Part shown: piece after piece, positions 1 to 8,839 of the stretch
Layout of the letters: the number at the start of each line of letters is the position of its first letter
Position numbering within the stretch: the stretch's first letter is position 1
Source of the DNA: Syntrophomonadaceae bacterium
Lineage (GTDB): Bacteria > Bacillota > Syntrophomonadia > Syntrophomonadales > Syntrophomonadaceae
NCBI GenBank assembly: GCA_012729835.1
Contig: JAAYCK010000113.1
Span: 1 to 64,000 of the forward strand
DNA: 64,000 nt
Direction of reading: 5' to 3'
Notes under the pieces: generated by a model
What the model saw: the letters and a program-made list of their open reading frames with translations, nothing else
What the model was told of the DNA's origin: nothing
Databases searched by the model: none
Position numbers and translations under genes: made by a program

Positions 1-60
1 GGTGTGCACCCTCGGGGTGCAATTACAGTTGTCGTTTGCTTTTGCTAAGAAATGCGAAGC

Positions 61-110
61 ATTTCCACAGTAATTCATAATTCAAAATTAAAAATTCAAA
101 ATTTTGACTT
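61..110. repeat. AT-rich dispersed repeat with adjoining small hairpin
   Basis: A run of near-identical AATTCAAAATTAAAA-type units follows a short palindrome (AAATGCGAAGCATTT, about 49-63). The same combination recurs inverted near 27190-27245, and AT-rich relatives lie at 55585-55622, 61882-61915 and 61998-62036. It is intergenic and has no coding potential. Nothing else was recognised between 1 and 158. Confidence 0.6.
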
Positions 111-158
111 GTGTCACATCATAAGTCTACTGCGATAGTTAAGCAGGTTTGTGATTAA

Positions 159-1763
159 TTAAATTTTAAGGAACCTGGACTGTCCGCTCTCCAGGGTACG
201 GAAAAAGAGTTCGCGCCCCTGCTCATTGGCTACTACCAATGACCGGATCGAGAATGAGCGCAGGGCATCGATAACCGAAAGGGTTCCCTCCGCCGAGTCC
301 TTGCGACCGGTAAACGGCAATTCGTCTGGGCTGCGGCGGCATTGCGCATTTAGATTAACCCGCGATACCTGGTTGACAAGCAAATCGATCATACTGGAGG
401 CATTTGCGGCACTGGTGGTGAAAACACTAGCCTGCTGTCCGTGCTCCGAATGAATCATGTAATTAGCTATCTGATCAAATCCTGCAAAAGAACTGACCGG
501 AATCACCGGCCCAAACTGTTCCACCGACCATATCTTCATTTCTCCAGTTACCGGATAAATGACGGTAGGATGAAAGAGATTGCCGCTCACCTGTCCACCA
601 CTGGGATTCACAATATGGGCGCCATGTGCCAGGGCGTCCTGAATCAATTCACCCAGCCACTCTGACTTATTAGTTTCCGCCAGCGCTGTGATGGTGACCC
701 CTTCTTCCCATGGCAGGCCGCACTTAACCTTTTCTACTTCGGCACTTAAGCGAGCCAGGAAGTGATCTGCTATCTTTTCCTCAACCAAAATGTGCTTAAT
801 CGCGGTGCATCTCTGTCCGTTGAACTCCAGTGCCCCGTTTATGCATTCCTTTACTGCCACATCCAGGTCGGCATCAGCAAATACAAAGGCCGGGTTCTTG
901 GCCTCCAATCCCAGGATAGTCCGCAGCCGGTTATTGGCAGGATGGGCATTGGCGATCTGCCGAGCAGCCCCGGTGCTGCCGGTAAAACCAAGTACCGCTA
1001 TCTTGCCGGTTTTCATTATGGGAGGTATGATCACCGGTCCATGACCATTGATCACATTAACTACTCCCGCGGGTAAAGAACGCGCAAAAGCATCCAGCAG
1101 AGGAATGGTACATAAGGCTCCGTAGCGAGGTGGTTTGATGATAACAGTGTTGCCCATTATAAGAGCCGGAATAGCCAGAGCAAAGGTTTCATTGAGCGGG
1201 TAGTTGAACGGCCCCATACACAGACATATGCCCAGGGGACATCGGCGCACCTGATAAATATAGTTTTCGGCTTTTGATATGCCACTGCTCTCCTCTTCCA
1301 ACAAGTACAGGTGCGTTATAGTATCCTCAATATATTTCATAGTCCGCTTAAATTCGTCGAGGCATGAGCGATAAGGTTTAGCTGTTTCCCACATCTGCAG
1401 TAGAGCAAATTGCCGTTCCAGCGGGCGCATACGCCATACGAATCCCTTTAAGGCCTCGATACGCTGCTCGGTCGTCATTTGCGGCCATTTACCGGCTCCT
1501 CCGCCGTAAGCTCGTTCGGCAGCTCTCAATGCTCGCAATGCTTCAGCTTCATCGAGACCAGGATAGCTTCCGATCAAAGGTACTTTTATCTGTGCCCCAT
1601 CCTGAAATAACAAGGGAGATCTAACCTCAATGCCCTCTCCCCGCCAGCTCAATATCTCCCCATTCACCAGATAGTTCATGCCATCTTTATAATCAGGTAA
1701 TTCAAAATCATCCGGCACCTCATACCAATTGGGCATCTTCAATTCTCGGGCCAGCGTCTCCAT
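159..1763 (-). CDS. NADP-dependent aldehyde dehydrogenase, GapN-like (non-phosphorylating glyceraldehyde-3-phosphate dehydrogenase type)
   Basis: A 534-residue aldehyde dehydrogenase superfamily protein. The nucleophile cysteine is visible in FNGQRCTA at about residue 318, and the general-base glutamate in LGLEAKNP at about 285. The Rossmann region carries GFTGSTGAARQIA and the fold start is MGPFNYPLNE. The C-terminal stretch PFTGRKDSAEGTL followed by DALRSFSIRS is typical of the bacterial long GapN group, which oxidises glyceraldehyde-3-phosphate directly to 3-phosphoglycerate with NADP. The ATG is preceded by AAAGGAGCAAAGG. It is soluble and cytoplasmic. It stands about 157 bp from the next gene, so it may be monocistronic. 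Substrate is inferred; another aldehyde is possible. Confidence 0.8.
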   Translation of the reverse strand: METLARELKMPNWYEVPDDFELPDYKDGMNYLVNGEILSWRGEGIEVRSPLLFQDGAQIKVPLIGSYPGLDEAEALRALRAAERAYGGGAGKWPQMTTEQRIEALKGFVWRMRPLERQFALLQMWETAKPYRSCLDEFKRTMKYIEDTITHLYLLEEESSGISKAENYIYQVRRCPLGICLCMGPFNYPLNETFALAIPALIMGNTVIIKPPRYGALCTIPLLDAFARSLPAGVVNVINGHGPVIIPPIMKTGKIAVLGFTGSTGAARQIANAHPANNRLRTILGLEAKNPAFVFADADLDVAVKECINGALEFNGQRCTAIKHILVEEKIADHFLARLSAEVEKVKCGLPWEEGVTITALAETNKSEWLGELIQDALAHGAHIVNPSGGQVSGNLFHPTVIYPVTGEMKIWSVEQFGPVIPVSSFAGFDQIANYMIHSEHGQQASVFTTSAANASSMIDLLVNQVSRVNLNAQCRRSPDELPFTGRKDSAEGTLSVIDALRSFSIRSLVVANEQGRELFFRTLESGQSRFLKI

Positions 1764-1920
1764 GCCTTTGCTCCTTTCAAATGCCAGCAGCCTGATACTG
1801 CAGGATTGGTCCAGATTAGTTTTACCATTTTTATAAATAACATGATCATTTCATCCTGCCAGTTGATTATGCACTATCTTAGCGCCTCCGGGTGTTTTCA
1901 CAGTACATGTAAAATCTATT

Positions 1921-2532
1921 CTATGGCCGACCCAGCCTGATCTCCCGGTTCTCCACCCGGATATCCTGAATATGATTGCGCTGCAGTACTTCCTGCAAAA
2001 TACGCTCTATCTCATTTTGCTTATCCCTGATCATGAAGCGCGGTACGCCGATATCATCTACTTCGACATTCTTGATATTAAGATCGAGCTGTCCATTGTT
2101 CATCCCGCCCTGACAACGAATATATAGCGGCACCCTCTTGTTCCGCCCCAGTTGCTCGACTATCTGCCGGGCCTGCCCCGCAGAAAAGCCGCGGCTAGAT
2201 GCGTAGGGCTCCAGCCGATCGGTGACCAGCAGACCACTTATCTCTATACTGTTATCCGCATTGATCCTGACCTGAGCATCTACCAAGGGAGTGGCAGCAG
2301 TCTCGCTATGGTGCAACCAGGCGGTAAGCTCGGCCGAGTTAAAGCTTGCCAACTGCCCTTTCCTCCATCCGCTAAACTTGGTCTGAGCAGAGCTCAGGTC
2401 CTGCGCATCCGGGCGAACTCCCAGGTCACGCGCATGAACACGGTCGCTGGAGTTATTACTTACATAGAGACAAACTGCTACCGGTAAAATGATCATCAAC
2501 AATACCGCCAATATAACAAACGGCTTTCTCAA
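1921..2532 (-). CDS. Membrane-anchored extracytoplasmic protein of unknown function
   Basis: A 203-residue protein with one N-terminal hydrophobic helix (about residues 5-23, VILAVLLMIILPVAVCLYV) and a soluble outer domain. The outer part (residues about 60-200) alternates beta-strand-like segments with one amphipathic helix near ARQIVEQLGRN. This loosely recalls YpmS/DUF2140-like or DUF2993-like lipid-binding outer domains, but no diagnostic motif is seen. The first cysteine (VAVC) has no good lipobox context. The function is not recognised. It is co-oriented with neighbours but separated by 157-199 bp on each side. Confidence 0.65.
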   Translation of the reverse strand: MRKPFVILAVLLMIILPVAVCLYVSNNSSDRVHARDLGVRPDAQDLSSAQTKFSGWRKGQLASFNSAELTAWLHHSETAATPLVDAQVRINADNSIEISGLLVTDRLEPYASSRGFSAGQARQIVEQLGRNKRVPLYIRCQGGMNNGQLDLNIKNVEVDDIGVPRFMIRDKQNEIERILQEVLQRNHIQDIRVENREIRLGRP

Positions 2533-2731
2533 TCAGCCCACTCCCATATCTCATTCTACACTCAGAATACAGCCCCACTGTCCCGGGGGCAAGTGTCATA
2601 CTATCGCTCCAGAGTCCCACAAAAAAATCAGGGAGATACCAGATCCCCCCTTAGTATTATCAGAATATTCTATTAGAGATATTCCCGGGCTTATCGTGCA
2701 TAAGCCTCGGAGCTAAGCTATCCGTAAATCC

Positions 2732-4363
2732 TTATACTAATTCTTTTTCGATTAGTTGTATAAATACCTCAACCGATTCGGGATCAAATTGAATGCCGGC
2801 CATTCTCCGAAGCTCCTCAGCCGCCTCCTCATGGCTCACCGGATTACGATAAGGTCGCTTCCCGGTCATAGCTTCGAAGGCGTCGGTAATGGCAAATATC
2901 CGGCAAAGCAGCGGTATATCCTCCCCACTGATGCCCAGGGGATACCCCCGGCCATTCCACCATTCATGATGCTTTAGTACCAGATCGGATACCTTTTCCA
3001 ATTCCGGGATGGCCAGCACAATCCTCTTACCGTATTCACAATGACCTTTCATCATCATGTCTTCCTCCGGCGTCAGTGTAGCCGGCTTCATTAGTATACT
3101 GTCACTTATGCGCAGTTTGCCGATGTCATGATATTTCACCAGAAGTTTGAGCATCCTGACCTGTTCACGCGGCAGGCGCATAGCTTTAGCCATGGCTTGA
3201 TTGAATGTCGCCAAGCGGCGGCCATGCCCTTCCCGGCCGAAATCTTTGGCCATATACGCCTTTCCTACGGCCTTGGTTAAGCTATTAACCGAATCCTGGC
3301 GGTTATTCAGCTTGTTCTGATACATATCATTGTCCGCTTCCCGATAGAGATCTTCTATGCTTTTTTCATGTCCGGGACTGGTAGCATAACCCATTGATAC
3401 TATCATCGGCACCGGTTGCTTGCTGTGATTATATTTATCAATTTGAGCTCTGATTCTTCCTAGAATCGCGCCCACATCACTTGCATCAACATGAGGAATG
3501 AGTATGGCAAACTCGTCTCCGCCCACCCGGGCAACTACATCGCCATCGCGCACCCCGGCCCGCAGTGCATTCGCTACGGAAACCAGCAAGTGATCGCCCA
3601 TATCATGGCCCATGGAGTCATTGACTATCTTTAGACCATCCACATCGCAAATGATGAGACTGACCGGATAATGTCGTCCGGTGTCGAGGCGCCGGATCTC
3701 CTCGGCAAAATAGGCACGATTATACAAGCCAGTGGCGAAATCATGCAAACTTAAAAACTTCAACTGTTCTTCCGCCTTTTTGCGGTCAGCGATCTCTGCT
3801 CGCAGGGATTCCGCCAATTGCATGAGAGCAGCGGTACGTTCCTCTACCCTCTGCTCCAACAAAAGATGGGATAGTTTGAGTTCTTCCTCTGCAGCGATAC
3901 GCTCGGTAATATCCCGGGCCACCACCACGGCATAGTGGTTCTTTTGGAAGGAAACCTGACTAAGGGTGACCTCCACCGGCAATTGATTCCCATCAGATTT
4001 CTTAAAAACAGTGGTAATGGTCAAACGGAAATGTTGACCGGCGGTTTCCGAATTCTGCACTGCGGTCCATAGCGTTTCAGGTTTGGTCATGAAGATATCA
4101 AACGAAGCGGTGAGCAACTGCTCTCTCTGGTACCCCAACTGCTGGCAGACCGACTCGTTTACATCCACGATCCGTCTGGATGGTATCTGCAGTAGAAAGA
4201 TCAGATCATGGCTCTCGTCCAGCAATGCCCTGAACCGCTGAAGATCATCCAGCTTATCCTGCAGAGCCGGATAATAGCTCTTACGCAAGGATCGTTCACC
4301 CAGACCTATCAATTGTTCCCGCAGTTCCTCATATGGCGAGGACCTCTTTTTAGAATGCGGCAT
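2732..4363 (-). CDS. PAS-GGDEF-HD-GYP c-di-GMP signalling protein
   Basis: A 543-residue cytoplasmic sensor. In order: an N-terminal helix, a PAS domain (about 40-165, FRALLDESHDLIFLLQ), a coiled linker rich in Glu/Arg, a GGDEF domain with intact VARVGGDEFAIL, and an HD-GYP domain with KYHDIGK and HHEWWNGRGYP (Asn where many members have Asp). It therefore has both diguanylate cyclase and phosphodiesterase modules; which is active is unknown. The ORF-track start at 4444 lies inside the upstream gene; the ATG at 4363 with GAGGAAG eight bases upstream is preferred. This overlaps the ErcA-like gene by 14 nt, implying translational coupling. Confidence 0.85.
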   Translation of the reverse strand: MPHSKKRSSPYEELREQLIGLGERSLRKSYYPALQDKLDDLQRFRALLDESHDLIFLLQIPSRRIVDVNESVCQQLGYQREQLLTASFDIFMTKPETLWTAVQNSETAGQHFRLTITTVFKKSDGNQLPVEVTLSQVSFQKNHYAVVVARDITERIAAEEELKLSHLLLEQRVEERTAALMQLAESLRAEIADRKKAEEQLKFLSLHDFATGLYNRAYFAEEIRRLDTGRHYPVSLIICDVDGLKIVNDSMGHDMGDHLLVSVANALRAGVRDGDVVARVGGDEFAILIPHVDASDVGAILGRIRAQIDKYNHSKQPVPMIVSMGYATSPGHEKSIEDLYREADNDMYQNKLNNRQDSVNSLTKAVGKAYMAKDFGREGHGRRLATFNQAMAKAMRLPREQVRMLKLLVKYHDIGKLRISDSILMKPATLTPEEDMMMKGHCEYGKRIVLAIPELEKVSDLVLKHHEWWNGRGYPLGISGEDIPLLCRIFAITDAFEAMTGKRPYRNPVSHEEAAEELRRMAGIQFDPESVEVFIQLIEKELV

Positions 4364-5534
4364 GATATACTTCCTCGATTTCCTGCAAAGTCGGTGCGAT
4401 CGGATTTGTCGCCATACAAGTATCTTCCAAAGCCTTGCGGGCAAGCTCAGATATATCTTGGGGACTTACACCGATTTCCCCCAGTTTTTTGTTTAAACCC
4501 ACGCTTCCGCGTAATTCCCTGATATGATCCAGCAGGGCCTGTTTTATGTCTATCTTAGATAAGCCCCCCAGATCTATGCTCATTGCCTGAGCTATATGAG
4601 CATATCTTTCAGATGCCTCTGAATAATTAAAAGCAATAACCGGTTCCAGCAGTATGGCATTGCATTCACCATGGGCCAGATCGAGCAAGCCCCCCAGGCT
4701 ATGGGACATAGCATGAACGGCGCCCAGAATAGCGTTGGAAAAAGCCAGCCCGGCCTCCAGACTGGCCAGCATCACCTTGCCCTTCAACATAACATTTTCG
4801 GGGCTGGATATGGAAGGTTGCAGATAACCGTCAATCAATCGTATTGCTTCCAGGGCGTGCAGATCAGTAAGGGGTGAGCTGGCATTCGAGACATAGGCTT
4901 CTATGGCATGGGTAAGTGCGTCCATACCCGTACAAGCCGCTACGTATGAAGGCATGGTAGTTAGGGTGACCGGATCTATTAATGCAACATCAGGGACTAC
5001 CGCCTTACTGACTATAGCCATTTTCACCCGGCGCTTCTCATCCATAATAATAGTGCACTGAGAAACATCTGCCGAACTTCCTGCCGTGGTGGGTATGCAG
5101 ACCAGAGGGGGAATAGGCGTACTTACCCGGTCAACCCCTTCAAATTTAGAAATAGGCGCCAGATTGGTCCCCACAATACCAATGGCCTTGGCACAATCGA
5201 TGACGCTGCCCCCGCCTATAGCCACGATAGCATCGCACCTTTTAGCCAGGTAAAGCTCAGCCCCGTTCGTTGCCTCTATGGTCTTCGGATTAGGGGTAAC
5301 ACCATCAAACAAGACATAAGGCAGTCTGGCTTCTTTCAGTGAATCAATCACCTGTCCTGCCCACCCGGCAGCAACCACTCCCGGGTCGCTCACCACCATT
5401 ACCCGGCGTGCACCCATGTTCTGGGCGTATCGACCGGCCAGGCTCCGAGCTCCGACACCAAAAATGATTTCCGGGGCGACGAATTTTCGCAAGTGCAGCT
5501 CCCCCGGCAACAATAATGGTTCCAGTTCAAACAC
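4350..5534 (-). CDS. Iron-containing alcohol dehydrogenase homologue, ErcA-like
   Basis: A 394-residue group III alcohol dehydrogenase fold protein. The nucleotide site GGGSVIDCAKAIG and metal-ligand region MDALTHAIEAYVS, then AVHAMSHSLGGLLDLAHGE with the three histidines, are all present, so catalysis is possible. The N-terminal LRKFVAPEIIFGVGAR and the segment FEGVDRV..PIPPLVCIPTT match the ErcA subgroup, described in Pseudomonas as a regulatory ADH-like protein beside sensor kinases. Here the downstream overlapping gene is a PAS-GGDEF-HD-GYP protein, which supports a signalling role. The annotated start is GTG; a TTG at 5492, just before RKF and behind GGGGGAG, is an alternative start. Confidence 0.8.
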   Translation of the reverse strand: MFELEPLLLPGELHLRKFVAPEIIFGVGARSLAGRYAQNMGARRVMVVSDPGVVAAGWAGQVIDSLKEARLPYVLFDGVTPNPKTIEATNGAELYLAKRCDAIVAIGGGSVIDCAKAIGIVGTNLAPISKFEGVDRVSTPIPPLVCIPTTAGSSADVSQCTIIMDEKRRVKMAIVSKAVVPDVALIDPVTLTTMPSYVAACTGMDALTHAIEAYVSNASSPLTDLHALEAIRLIDGYLQPSISSPENVMLKGKVMLASLEAGLAFSNAILGAVHAMSHSLGGLLDLAHGECNAILLEPVIAFNYSEASERYAHIAQAMSIDLGGLSKIDIKQALLDHIRELRGSVGLNKKLGEIGVSPQDISELARKALEDTCMATNPIAPTLQEIEEVYHAAF

Positions 5535-5684
5535 CCCATTCTAGCACCGCAACAATTTGAGTAACAATTAGTGCCTAGGTCACGTTAAGCTTAGGACTTA
5601 TTTCTCTCAAACCTTTCGACAATCATTCGCGTATTCCTTTTTTCTGTAAGTTTAATATACAGCTCTGTGCTATATACAAAGAGG

Positions 5685-5957
5685 TCATTCCCATCTCTGA
5701 GTGGGATAGGCGTTTCGCTCATCAGTCACCCAAACTGAGCCGGAAGCACTGCCGATATCATCGATATCCCAGTTGTTGAGCTCCGCCGGCCCGTAAAGAC
5801 GGTATCCGCCCGGAGAGCGCTCTGGTTCAGCCAGTAAACCGATTTTGTGATAATAATTAATGGTTTTTATACTCGGCCAGCATGCGGAAATTCTCCTGGT
5901 AATCATCACCCCACTGAAAATCATCCAGGATACTATAAACTTTACGGTGTTGATCAT
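5685..5957 (-). pseudogene. MerR-family regulator, N-terminal remnant
   Basis: The frame contains SIKTINYYHKIGLLAEPER then SPGGYRLYGPAEL, the recognition helix and wing of a MerR-type winged-helix domain. The sequence before it (RISACWP) lacks the complete first helix-turn-helix, and the protein turns to unrelated sequence after PAELNN, with no coiled-coil or effector domain. The homologous part covers roughly 5775-5900. It looks like a decayed fragment with indels rather than a working gene. The opposite strand carries an overlapping ORF. Confidence 0.6.
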
Positions 5958-6249
5958 AAATCGAGCAAAACTAGATCAGGAAGTAGAATACTTTAGAAAA
6001 TATACGCTGATTGTCTTAAGTGAGAAACGAAGCGCTCTGGCTATTAGCCGTTATGAAGAAAAGAAGAAAAACTTCTATGCCGAAAGCCGGGATCGACTGG
6101 CGGAAATCTCGAAAAAAATACTGGATTATAACCTCTATTGTCCTGTTTCCACGCTGGGTCGTTCTAATTTTGACGTAGAGACGGAGATGCACCATATCGT
6201 TGAAGAGATAGAAAGTCTGACTGATGAATTGGGGGTTTCCCAGGGGTAA
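5860..6249 (+). CDS. Hypothetical ORF, probably a fragment
   Basis: A 129-codon frame whose first third overlaps the MerR remnant antisense. Only the later part (from about residue 35, KLDQEVEYFRKY) has protein-like composition: a charged helical stretch followed by a mixed segment. No family was recognised and no convincing ribosome site was seen. It may be the end of a gene truncated by the same rearrangement that broke the MerR gene. Confidence 0.25.
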   Translation: MVFILGQHAEILLVIITPLKIIQDTINFTVLIINRAKLDQEVEYFRKYTLIVLSEKRSALAISRYEEKKKNFYAESRDRLAEISKKILDYNLYCPVSTLGRSNFDVETEMHHIVEEIESLTDELGVSQG

Positions 6250-6713
6250 TAGGTGTGTACCTCAACCCCAAATCAACTTCTCCAGGGCAATGTGACTCCG
6301 ATACCAATCATCACCCTGCATGAGCTTTCCCGAACCAGCATGGTTCCACTCAATGCACTAGGCCGAGGTCTAACCCAGGATTATTTCCTAATAATGTATT
6401 TGAGCCGCTTATTAAAGTACCGATTTCATTTGACAAGTGTTCTTACCAGGCACATCTGCTTGCCAAGTAATTAACTCCAAATATGGTTCCGCTACGGCAA
6501 TATCCTTGAGGCTTTCTGCCACCATCTGCTTATTCCCCCATCTCCCGATCATATTGGCATTCATTGCTTTGGACAAACAATAATCTTGTAAGTTATAAAA
6601 TAACTACCGTTGCCCAGAACCAAGATGTTCGGAAAATTGGTAATTACAGCCATGTCGGGAGGAACATATACGAAAGGATTATTAGGATATGGAAACAGGA
6701 AAGGAAGGATAGC
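6250..6713. other. Long non-coding or decayed stretch
   Basis: About 460 nt with only short, interrupted frames on both strands. Two of these (near 6270-6360 and 6410-6564 on the minus strand) have amino-acid-like composition but are broken by stops. It probably holds decayed gene fragments continuous with the MerR remnant. No RNA motif or clear inverted repeat was recognised. Confidence 0.4.
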
Positions 6714-7364
6714 TTGAGTAAGCGACATTTTTTACATACCTATCTGCCAGGTATACTTACCGCATTGTTATTATCAGTCAGCGTTTTCGTTGGCACGGCC
6801 AGTGCCGATACATACCCCAGTGCGACCAGTTTGCAAGCTCATAAGAAACTCGGGGTCGACTACCGGATACTTCAGAAATTCACCCCCTCCGACAGCATAG
6901 TGCTCTCGATCCATGGAGGGAATATAGAACGCGGAACCAACCAAATCGCCCAGGCAGTAGCGTCCCGGGGCAATTTTGACTACTACGGCTTTATTGGCTT
7001 AAGGGGTTCCGGGTTGCATGTTACCTCAACGAATTTTAACGAATCATGCGCACTGAGAATGGTAAGGGCCTCTAATAAGACCTTATCGATACATGGTTGC
7101 CGGGGCAGCAGCAAGGTTACCTATCTCGGGGGATTGGACAAGGCCTTCAAGGCCAAGGTGAAAGCACAACTCATAAAAGCAGGCTTTACCGTGAAAAACC
7201 CTCCCAGCGGCCTGGGGGGAAGTGGACGCGCCAATATCTGCAACCGGAACAAGATAGGCAAAGGAGTTCAACTCGAACTTACAGCGGCGTTGAGAAACCA
7301 CCTGATGAACAATAAAAGCGATTTCAATCGTTATGTAAGCGCACTGGTCAAGGCGCAGAGCTAA
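6714..7364 (+). CDS. Secreted poly-gamma-glutamate hydrolase-like protein
   Basis: A 216-residue protein when begun at the TTG at 6714 (after GGAAAGGAAGGA); the longer ORF-track start at 6564 adds unlikely sequence. A signal peptide is clear (hydrophobic GILTALLLSVSVFVG, likely cleaved after ASA). The mature part has LSIHGGNIERGT, LSIHGCRG and NRNKIGKGVQLELT. These are hallmarks of the poly-gamma-glutamate hydrolase family (PF05908), a zinc amidohydrolase/carboxypeptidase-like fold that cleaves poly-gamma-glutamate capsules and is common in phages. The histidine/glutamate of HGGNIE are the probable metal ligands. It is followed by a strong terminator, so it is likely monocistronic. Confidence 0.75.
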   Translation: MSKRHFLHTYLPGILTALLLSVSVFVGTASADTYPSATSLQAHKKLGVDYRILQKFTPSDSIVLSIHGGNIERGTNQIAQAVASRGNFDYYGFIGLRGSGLHVTSTNFNESCALRMVRASNKTLSIHGCRGSSKVTYLGGLDKAFKAKVKAQLIKAGFTVKNPPSGLGGSGRANICNRNKIGKGVQLELTAALRNHLMNNKSDFNRYVSALVKAQS

Positions 7365-7419
7365 GACAAAATATCGGCAAATTACCCTTAGTATTGATAG
7401 TTCCGAACGAATATGGCTA

Positions 7420-7461
7420 ATGCCCGGTTATCAGCAAATCTGTGGTAACCGGGCATTTTTT
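7420..7461 (+). terminator. Rho-independent terminator
   Basis: A perfect 11-bp stem (ATGCCCGGTTA / TAACCGGGCAT) with a 15-nt loop followed directly by TTTTTT. It ends transcription of the poly-gamma-glutamate hydrolase-like gene. Confidence 0.9.
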
Positions 7462-7502
7462 GGCCAATTATAAGCAATCCATGAACCATACTGTCATCCC
7501 CA

Positions 7503-8441
7503 TCACAATTCAGCTACTATCGTGCCCATCTCGCTGGTATCATAACCGCCAATATTGCCAAATTCCTTCCTGAACTCCGTGGAACGGATAATACTCAGCA
7601 TATTGGTGATCTCCGGTGTATTAAAGGCATCCTTTTTCACCACCAGATCATAGCGTTCCTTTTTAAGCGGAACAAATTCGATATTATCGACCTGTCTCGC
7701 CATCTTTTCGATCCCCACCGCCACATCAGCCTGGCCGCTGCTCACCGCGCTGGCCGCTGCCAGATGTGAAGATGCCTCATTATAATAACCATTGATCTGG
7801 CCGCAGCTGATCCCGAGCAGCCTGAGATTTTCGTCGATCAGCACCCGGGAGCCCGCACCCTTCTCCCGATTGATCATGCAGATATCGCCCCGCGCCAAAT
7901 CGCTCCAGGTGCTGATTCTCTTGGGATTGCCCATGGGCACATAAAAGCCCTGCATCCGGCAGGTAAGGTGAATAATCACCGAAGGAATCCCCGGCAGGAG
8001 TCTTCTGACATACGCAATATTATATTGATCGCTGTCACTGTCCCAAAGGTGCGAGCTGGCCACCTGCACCTTGTCTTGATACAAGGCGACTAAGCTGTCA
8101 TAACTGCCGATATACGCACGCAGTGCCGGAATGCTGTTCATTCGCAAATAGTTTGAAAGCACGTCCAGTATCAGATCCTGTCCGCAAATAATGAAATTCT
8201 TATTGATCGGCGAATTCCCCAAAACCAGGTCATTGGGCGAATAATCCCTTATCAGGCCATCGGGCCGGAGGGTCTTCGATTTTTGAATATAATTGTCCAC
8301 ATCCTCCTGGGTAAACCGCAACATTCGCCCCACCTTATAGGACTGGAGTTCACCATCCCGAATCAAATTATATATAGTGCTTTTACTGACATGTAAAATA
8401 TCCGCCACTTGTTGTGTAGATAATGCCTTATCCCTATCCAC
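7503..8441 (-). CDS. Excisionase-type HTH regulator with periplasmic-binding-protein-like domain
   Basis: A 312-residue protein. Residues about 7-55 (LSTQQVADILHVSKSTIYN, then LQSYKVGRMLRFTQEDVDNYI) form a MerR/excisionase-like HTH_17 domain. Residues about 85-305 resemble the PBP-like domain (PF12727) related to molybdate/tungstate-binding proteins, with the VDNIEFVPLKKERYDLVV segment typical of it. No signal peptide, so it acts in the cytoplasm as a ligand-responsive transcription regulator, probably for an oxyanion. The ligand is not shown by the sequence, and no molybdate genes are adjacent. It is divergent from the small gene at 8621 with a repeat-rich region between them. Confidence 0.75.
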   Translation of the reverse strand: MDRDKALSTQQVADILHVSKSTIYNLIRDGELQSYKVGRMLRFTQEDVDNYIQKSKTLRPDGLIRDYSPNDLVLGNSPINKNFIICGQDLILDVLSNYLRMNSIPALRAYIGSYDSLVALYQDKVQVASSHLWDSDSDQYNIAYVRRLLPGIPSVIIHLTCRMQGFYVPMGNPKRISTWSDLARGDICMINREKGAGSRVLIDENLRLLGISCGQINGYYNEASSHLAAASAVSSGQADVAVGIEKMARQVDNIEFVPLKKERYDLVVKKDAFNTPEITNMLSIIRSTEFRKEFGNIGGYDTSEMGTIVAEL

Positions 8442-8493
8442 CAGTAATTACTCCCTTTATCTCCAATATTTTTCGTATCATTTAATATTATAT

Positions 8494-8521
8494 CACACAA
8501 TTTCGCACAAATCACGCACAA
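8494..8521. promoter_or_regulatory. Three phased direct repeats, candidate operator
   Basis: Copies of CRCACAA begin at 8494, 8504 and 8515, spaced 10 and 11 bp, one helical turn apart, in the divergent region between the HTH/PBP regulator and the small gene. Such phasing is expected for a protein bound on one DNA face. The regulator encoded next door is the obvious candidate. Inference only. Confidence 0.45.
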
Positions 8522-8544
8522 TAGCCGCATTTTTTAATGTATAT

Positions 8545-8573
8545 CGTTGTGTTTCGCGCATTTTTGCGCTAGA
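8545..8573 (+). promoter_or_regulatory. Candidate sigma-A promoter for small gene
   Basis: TTGTGT, 17 nt, then TAGAAT upstream of the ORF at 8621. The spacer holds a small palindrome (GCGCATTTTTGCGC). Moderate match to consensus. Confidence 0.4.
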
Positions 8574-8620
8574 ATTCTGGGCAAGAGCAGGCAGACAATT
8601 TTGTAAGGAGGATGCGTTCC

Positions 8621-8815
8621 ATGAAAAATTATTGGAAGTTCACCTTTTATCAAAACGACAAAGAGAAAATCCGCTATTTCCATGGAACCGAGTCCAAAGT
8701 CGGACACCGGGCCAACAGAACCACCGGTGACAAAAAAAGCCTGGTTATACTGAACAAGCCACACGTTCAATACCTAAAGCAAGAGAAGCAAGTCAGATTT
8801 ATTGAGGTCCGCTAA
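8621..8815 (+). CDS. Small basic protein of unknown function
   Basis: A 64-residue protein (KNYWKFTFYQNDKEK start; VRFIEVR end), rich in Lys, aromatic and polar residues, with no membrane segment and no recognised domain. The ATG at 8621 lies nine bases after AAGGAGG; the ORF-track ATG at 8612 is too close to that site. It has a plausible promoter and is divergent from the HTH/PBP regulator. Its end converges on hsdS. Confidence 0.6.
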   Translation: MKNYWKFTFYQNDKEKIRYFHGTESKVGHRANRTTGDKKSLVILNKPHVQYLKQEKQVRFIEVR

Positions 8816-8839
8816 TGGCTCGTATGGGCTAATCAATAG

